A stretch of 9,268 bases of DNA from Firmicutes bacterium UBA5301 (GTDB lineage Bacteria; Bacillota; UBA5301), in contig DHRX01000145.1 of the NCBI GenBank assembly GCA_002408345.1, forward strand, positions 13,817 to 23,084, in the 5' to 3' direction. Positions 5,309 through 9,268 of this stretch are shown here, piece by piece; position 1 is the stretch's first letter; each line of letters begins with the position of its first letter. The notes below the pieces were generated by a model. It had not been told where the DNA came from. It made no database searches and worked only from the letters and a program-made list of their open reading frames with translations. The position numbers and the translations under genes were made by a program.

Positions 5309-7093
5309 TTATTTTGTTCTGACTACAATTCCAAGTTCAGCTAGTTGTTGGGAACTAACAGGTGCAGGAGCTTCTGTCATTAAATCCATGGCACTTTGAG
5401 TTTTCGGGAAAGCCATAACCTGTCTAATTGAATCAGCCCCGCTCCACAGCATAAGCAGCCGATCCAAACCAAAGGCAATTCCGCCATGAGGTGGTGTCCC
5501 ATAGCCTAGCGCATCTAAAAGAAAACCGAACTTATCCATAGCCTCATCAGAGCTAATCTTTAAAGCTTGGAAAACCTGCTCCTGTACCTTACGGCTATGA
5601 ATCCTAATACTGCCCCCACCTAGTTCAATGCCGTTAAGAACTAAATCGTAAGCCTTAGCTTTAACAGCTGCAGGGTCAGTTTGGAGCAGAGCCAAGTCTT
5701 CATCACAGGGAGATGTAAATGGATGGTGCATAGCCACTAAGCGGTTCTCTTCTTCGGAATACTCAAACATCGGAAAATCAGTAATCCAAACGTATTTATC
5801 CTCGCTATTTTCGTTAATTAAACCGGTACGTTTAGCAATTTCAACCCGCAAATTGCCTAAAGCTGCTGCTACCACTCGCGGTTTCGCAGCCACAAACAGC
5901 AGTAAGTCTCCAGGTTCCGCCTGAGCCTGCGCCTTAATTTGCTCTAATTCCTCTGAACTGAAAAATTTAGCAATCGGTGAACGTACCTCATCTTGCTCAA
6001 TAAACATCCAGGCTAAGCCTTTAGCACCAAACTGACCGACAAACTCTGTTAAGCTGTCAATTTCCCGCCGGCTAATTGAGCTACCACCTTTAACATTGAG
6101 CCCCTTAACCTGGCCCCCAGATTGAGCTACTGCGGCAAAGACCTTAAAGCCACAAGATTTCACTAGATCTGTGAAATCTTGCAATTCTAAACCAAAACGG
6201 AGATCCGGTCTATCGGAGCCAAAACGGTTCATCGCTTCGGTCCAGGTTAGCCGTGGAAAAGGGGTAACCAGCTGGTGTCCAAGAACACGCTGATAAACAT
6301 AGGCAATCATCCCTTCTGTGAGGTCCTGTATGTCAGAAGGTTCAACAAAAGAGAGCTCGATATCGATCTGGGTAAACTCAGGTTGCCGATCGGCCCTCAG
6401 ATCCTCATCACGGAAACACTTTACAACCTGAAAGTACTTCTCGTAACCGGCCACCATCAGTAACTGTTTAAACAACTGGGGTGACTGGGGCAACGCGTAA
6501 AAACTACCTTGGTGAATCCGGCTCGGTACCAAATAATCTCGGGCTCCTTCTGGTGTACTCCTAGTCAAGAACGGAGTTTCGATCTCTAAAAAGCCCTGAT
6601 TATCCAGGTAATCTCGAACGGCTTTCACTACTTGATGCCGAAAGATAATATTGGCTTGCATCTCCGGTCGACGTAGATCCAGGTACCGATACTTTAACCG
6701 GAGAGACTCATCCACTTCCCGATAATCTGCGATAGCAAAAGGTGGGGTTTGGGCGCTATTCAGAAGAGTTAGCTCTGTAATATAAACCTCGACTTCCCCG
6801 GTAGGTAGGTTAGGGTTAGTTGCACCTTCTGGCCGTTGGCGAACCTCACCCTTCACTTTAATTACATATTCAGACCGTAGCCTTTCGGCATCGGCAAAAA
6901 TATCTTTTGCCTCGTCAGGGTTAAAAACAATTTGCACCAATCCTGAACGATCCCGCAAATCAATGAAAATTACTCCACCATGGTCCCGCCGCCGGTGAAC
7001 CCAACCGGTTAAAGTAACCTTTTTCCCAATCAGCTGAGTCGTCACCTCACCACAGTTTGTCCGTTCCTGCAAGGTTGTCTTTCCCTCAACCAT
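5309..7093 (-). CDS. aspS: Aspartyl-tRNA synthetase, bacterial type (possibly non-discriminating)
   Basis: This class II synthetase charges tRNA-Asp with aspartate. The 594-residue length fits the bacterial type. In order: an N-terminal OB-fold anticodon domain (about 1-105, with GWVHRRRDHGG at 30-40), catalytic motif 1 around FLEIETPFLTRSTPEGARD (168-186), the aspartate-site region QSPQLFKQ (203-210), motif 2 with FRDEDLRADRQPEFTQID (227-244), the bacterial GAD insertion roughly between 290 and 410, the HHPFTSP segment, and motif 3 GIAFGLDRLLML near the C-terminus. His38 and Gly90 sit where non-discriminating AspRS has His and Gly, so it may also charge tRNA-Asn. The ATG directly follows the hisS stop, and its AGGAGG is formed by the last glutamate codons of hisS. 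No terminator is seen between its stop and the 6S RNA. Confidence 0.97.
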   Translation of the reverse strand: MVEGKTTLQERTNCGEVTTQLIGKKVTLTGWVHRRRDHGGVIFIDLRDRSGLVQIVFNPDEAKDIFADAERLRSEYVIKVKGEVRQRPEGATNPNLPTGEVEVYITELTLLNSAQTPPFAIADYREVDESLRLKYRYLDLRRPEMQANIIFRHQVVKAVRDYLDNQGFLEIETPFLTRSTPEGARDYLVPSRIHQGSFYALPQSPQLFKQLLMVAGYEKYFQVVKCFRDEDLRADRQPEFTQIDIELSFVEPSDIQDLTEGMIAYVYQRVLGHQLVTPFPRLTWTEAMNRFGSDRPDLRFGLELQDFTDLVKSCGFKVFAAVAQSGGQVKGLNVKGGSSISRREIDSLTEFVGQFGAKGLAWMFIEQDEVRSPIAKFFSSEELEQIKAQAQAEPGDLLLFVAAKPRVVAAALGNLRVEIAKRTGLINENSEDKYVWITDFPMFEYSEEENRLVAMHHPFTSPCDEDLALLQTDPAAVKAKAYDLVLNGIELGGGSIRIHSRKVQEQVFQALKISSDEAMDKFGFLLDALGYGTPPHGGIAFGLDRLLMLWSGADSIRQVMAFPKTQSAMDLMTEAPAPVSSQQLAELGIVVRTK

Positions 7094-8356
7094 CTATGCT
7101 TCCTCCTCTGAGATTCTTGCTACTAAATCTTCCAGGGGCAATACCCATTCTCGCCCATCGCTCATCTGCTTTAACTGAACTTTTTTCTCGGCTAATTCAC
7201 TTTCTCCTAAAATAGCTACATAACGAGCTCCTAATTTATTGGCGTATTTTAGCTGTGCTTTTAAGCTGCGACCCATTTGATCCATAAGCGCCGTAACCCC
7301 AGCTTGACGCAGAGGTAACAAGAGTTTAAAGGCTGTTACCTGAGCCGCCTCACCTAACGTTGCAAAAAATAAATCAGGTATCTTCGTTCCAGGCAAATAA
7401 CAGTTATTTTGCTCCAAAGTTAGCAGTAAACGTTCAATACCCATACCAAAACCAACACCAGGGGTTGCAGGACCACCAACAGTTTCAATTAAATGATCAT
7501 ACCGGCCCCCGCCACAGACAGTACTTTGGGCACCTAAATCAGTAGAAATCACTTCAAAAACTGTCCGAGTATAATAGTCTAAACCACGTACTATTCTGGT
7601 ATCAACCTCATATTTGACCCCAGCTGCCGCTAGATAGCGCTGTACGTCATTAAAATGGTCCTGACAGCCTGAACAGAGAAAATCGCTAATCTCTGGCGCC
7701 TCCTGAACAATCTGTCCGCACCTTTGTTGTTTGCAGTCAAGAATCCGCAGTGGATTACGTTGCAGGCGACTACGGCAATCTGAGCATAATTCAGAACGAT
7801 GAGGCTCAAAATAGGCAACTAACGCATCTCGAAAAGCAGCACGGCACTCTGGACAACCGATATTGTTAATATGCACCGTTAACTGGTTCAATCCTAACCG
7901 AGAAAACAAATCGACCGCTAATAAAATTACTTCAGCATCAGTTACCGGATAAGGACTGCCAAAAACCTCTACACCAAACTGGTGGTGTTGCCGGTAACGG
8001 CCGGCTTGCGGCGCTTCATACCGAAAGATTGGCCCAATATAGTAGAGTTTAGTGGGCTGCGGTTGAGCATATAAGCTATGCTCAATAAATGATCTGGCCG
8101 CTGAGGCGGTACCCTCTGGTCGCAGGGTTAATGAACGCCCTTTTTTATCGGCAAAAGTATACATCTCTTTCTCGACAATATCAGTAGTCTCGCCGACACC
8201 CCGTAAGAACAGTTCCGTATGTTCAAAGATTGGGGTTCGAATTTCCTGAAACCCATACTCATGGGCCACCTGGCGCATAAACGCCTCAACATAGTGCCAC
8301 TTCTCCACCTGGCCAGGTAAAATATCCTGAGTACCTCGTGGGACTTGAATCTGCAC
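7094..8356 (-). CDS. hisS: Histidyl-tRNA synthetase
   Basis: This class II synthetase charges tRNA-His. The start is GTG at 8356, with AAGGAG at 8365-8370 eight bases upstream, giving 420 residues that begin MQIQVPRGTQDILP as in the family. Motif 2 spans the RPEGT (79-83) to FRYEAPQAGRYRQHHQFG (111-128) region. The HisRS-specific signature RGLDYYTRTVFE is at 257-268. The second His motif and motif 3, CGGGRYDHLIETVGG and GVGFGMGIERLL, cover 281-311. An anticodon-binding domain fills about 325-420. Between motif 2 and the RGLDYYTR signature lies an insertion with four cysteine pairs (168/171, 191/194, 208/213, 228/231), a possible metal site. HisZ is unlikely because all catalytic motifs are intact and aspS follows. 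No histidine T-box fits in the 107-base upstream gap. Confidence 0.97.
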   Translation of the reverse strand: MQIQVPRGTQDILPGQVEKWHYVEAFMRQVAHEYGFQEIRTPIFEHTELFLRGVGETTDIVEKEMYTFADKKGRSLTLRPEGTASAARSFIEHSLYAQPQPTKLYYIGPIFRYEAPQAGRYRQHHQFGVEVFGSPYPVTDAEVILLAVDLFSRLGLNQLTVHINNIGCPECRAAFRDALVAYFEPHRSELCSDCRSRLQRNPLRILDCKQQRCGQIVQEAPEISDFLCSGCQDHFNDVQRYLAAAGVKYEVDTRIVRGLDYYTRTVFEVISTDLGAQSTVCGGGRYDHLIETVGGPATPGVGFGMGIERLLLTLEQNNCYLPGTKIPDLFFATLGEAAQVTAFKLLLPLRQAGVTALMDQMGRSLKAQLKYANKLGARYVAILGESELAEKKVQLKQMSDGREWVLPLEDLVARISEEEA

Positions 8357-8409
8357 AAAAATCGCTCCTTGAATAATCTTCTACCTGGTAACCTGTATTA
8401 AATACGACA

Positions 8410-8435
8410 GGAAGTGGCAGACTCCTGCCACTTCC
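8410..8435 (-). terminator. 11-bp hairpin between the PpiC-TPR gene and hisS, probable terminator
   Basis: GGAAGTGGCAG and CTGCCACTTCC pair perfectly over 11 bp around a 4-base loop, 28 bases after the stop of the PpiC-TPR gene. On the minus strand the stem is followed by TGTCGTATTT, a poor U-tract, so termination may be partial. The rest of the gap (8357-8409) holds the hisS ribosome binding site but no promoter I can name with confidence. Confidence 0.6.
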
Positions 8436-8463
8436 CGCTAAGTAACACACTAGCTCAAACTAC

Positions 8464-9268
8464 CTAGTTCTGGCTAGCTTCGTTGTTATTCTCTTGCTCC
8501 TCGGCAGCCTTCTTCTGAGCCTCTTCCGCCTTTTTCTGCATTTCCTCTAATACTTTCATTTCCTGTTCCACTAATTCGTTCTGCCCTAACTCACTATAGA
8601 CGCTCATCAGAGAGTAGTGCAGGTAGAAGTTATCGGGATCTAGCTGACCAGCCTGCTGGTAAGCCTGCAGTGCTGCGTCATTATCTTCCTTCTCTTGGTA
8701 CAAGGTACCAAGAACAAAATAGAGGCTAGCATCAGTCTTAATCAGTTCCGCTGCTTTCTGGAAGTTTACTAAAGCCTGGTCAATATCGCCTTGCCCTTCA
8801 TATAATTCACCTAAGCTAGCATATAAGTACCCGTTATTAGGTTCGACTTCGGCGGCTTTAGCAAACAAGAGGAGAGCCTCATCTGTCCGGCCTTCCAACT
8901 TAGCTGTATATGCCGATAGTTTAACATCATGAATTTCAATTTTAGCCGCGTCTTTCTGTTCCTGGAACCACTGCGCTACTAGTTGATTCTGTTTGGCTTG
9001 TTTTAATTGTTCTTCAATTTCAGGTTTAACTTTTTCAAATTCTTCGCCAACCGCTTCTTTGCGATCAACGACTTTAATCAAGTGGTAGCCGAACTGGCTT
9101 TTAACTGGATCACTTACTTCGCCAGCTTGCAAAGTGAAAGCGGCCTTTTCAAATTCAGGAACAGTTTGCCCCCGAGAAATAAAGCCCAAATCACCGCCAT
9201 TATCTTTGGAGCCCGGATCTTCTGAGAACTCTTTGGCCACTGCCGCAAATTCAGCGCCTTGATCTAAT
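8464..9268 (-). CDS. PpiC-type peptidyl-prolyl isomerase fused to TPR repeats, 5' end outside window
   Basis: The visible part is 267 codons read from the right edge; the frame is open to base 9267, so the true start and any signal peptide or SurA-like N-terminal domain lie outside. Residues 1-72 of this fragment are the C-terminal half or more of a parvulin domain: FAAVAKEFSEDPGSKDNGGDLGFI, the GQTVPEFEKAAF segment and FGYHLIKVVDR are hallmark strings. A lysine- and glutamate-rich linker follows. About three to four TPR units come next (fragment residues ~117-230), seen in A-x-LYxSLGELYEGQGDIDQALVNFQKA-like periodicity. The tail is a Lys/Ala/Glu coiled stretch ending in Asn/Glu. Relatives (PrsA, SurA) fold exported proteins outside the membrane, so an envelope role is likely but not shown here. 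The start codon-like GTG at 9238-9240 is an internal Val. Confidence 0.88.
   Translation of the reverse strand, partial: LDQGAEFAAVAKEFSEDPGSKDNGGDLGFISRGQTVPEFEKAAFTLQAGEVSDPVKSQFGYHLIKVVDRKEAVGEEFEKVKPEIEEQLKQAKQNQLVAQWFQEQKDAAKIEIHDVKLSAYTAKLEGRTDEALLLFAKAAEVEPNNGYLYASLGELYEGQGDIDQALVNFQKAAELIKTDASLYFVLGTLYQEKEDNDAALQAYQQAGQLDPDNFYLHYSLMSVYSELGQNELVEQEMKVLEEMQKKAEEAQKKAAEEQENNNEASQN

Noticed and set aside
5122..5322. 66-codon plus-strand open frame across 6S RNA and the aspS end
   Set aside because: It is antisense to two supported genes, has no ribosome binding site and an unremarkable composition.
8357..8463. Possible histidine T-box riboswitch before hisS
   Set aside because: Too short for a T-box leader and no T-box core motif or anticodon stem was recognised.
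1..9268. Defence system, prophage, transposon or CRISPR array
   Set aside because: Every long stretch is covered by conserved housekeeping genes in known synteny. No transposase, integrase, direct-repeat array or attachment-site pattern was seen.

Overview
The window is a housekeeping region of a Gram-positive, Firmicutes-type genome of moderate GC, most likely a member of Clostridia (Peptococcaceae-like). This is inferred from gene order, strong AGGAGG-type ribosome binding sites and family features, not from a database search. All supported genes lie on the minus strand, so transcription runs from high to low coordinates. The order hisS, aspS, 6S RNA, tcdA, rarA, Rrf2 regulator, cysteine desulfurase, mnmA matches the Bacillus subtilis block hisS-aspS-bsrA-yrvM-yrvN-cymR-yrvO-trmU. 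One difference is an IscU scaffold gene inserted before mnmA.

Right end (8464-9268): the C-terminal part of a parvulin-type (PpiC) peptidyl-prolyl isomerase fused to TPR repeats and a charged tail. Its 5' end is outside the window. A strong 11-bp hairpin (8410-8435) separates it from hisS.

Middle (5309-8356): hisS and aspS are abutted (TAG immediately followed by ATG), and the aspS ribosome binding site lies inside the last hisS codons. The 366-base space from 4943 to 5308 is not empty. It holds a 6S RNA of about 190 nt with its own rho-independent terminator, followed by tcdA, which makes cyclic t6A in tRNA. tcdA overlaps rarA by ATGA.

Left part (1-2935): a self-contained Fe-S and sulfur operon with a clear promoter and a palindromic candidate operator. 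It encodes an IscR-like regulator with a cysteine cluster, IscS, IscU and MnmA (cut by the left edge). IscS would supply sulfur both to IscU for Fe-S clusters and to MnmA for 2-thiouridine in tRNA, with IscR as a likely feedback sensor. Four of the nine protein genes act on tRNA (hisS, aspS, tcdA, mnmA).

I see no mobile elements, CRISPR arrays, tRNA or rRNA genes, and no sign of a novel defence system. The least routine items are the 6S RNA, the IscR-type cysteines in a cymR-position gene, the promoter/operator, and the PpiC-TPR fusion.
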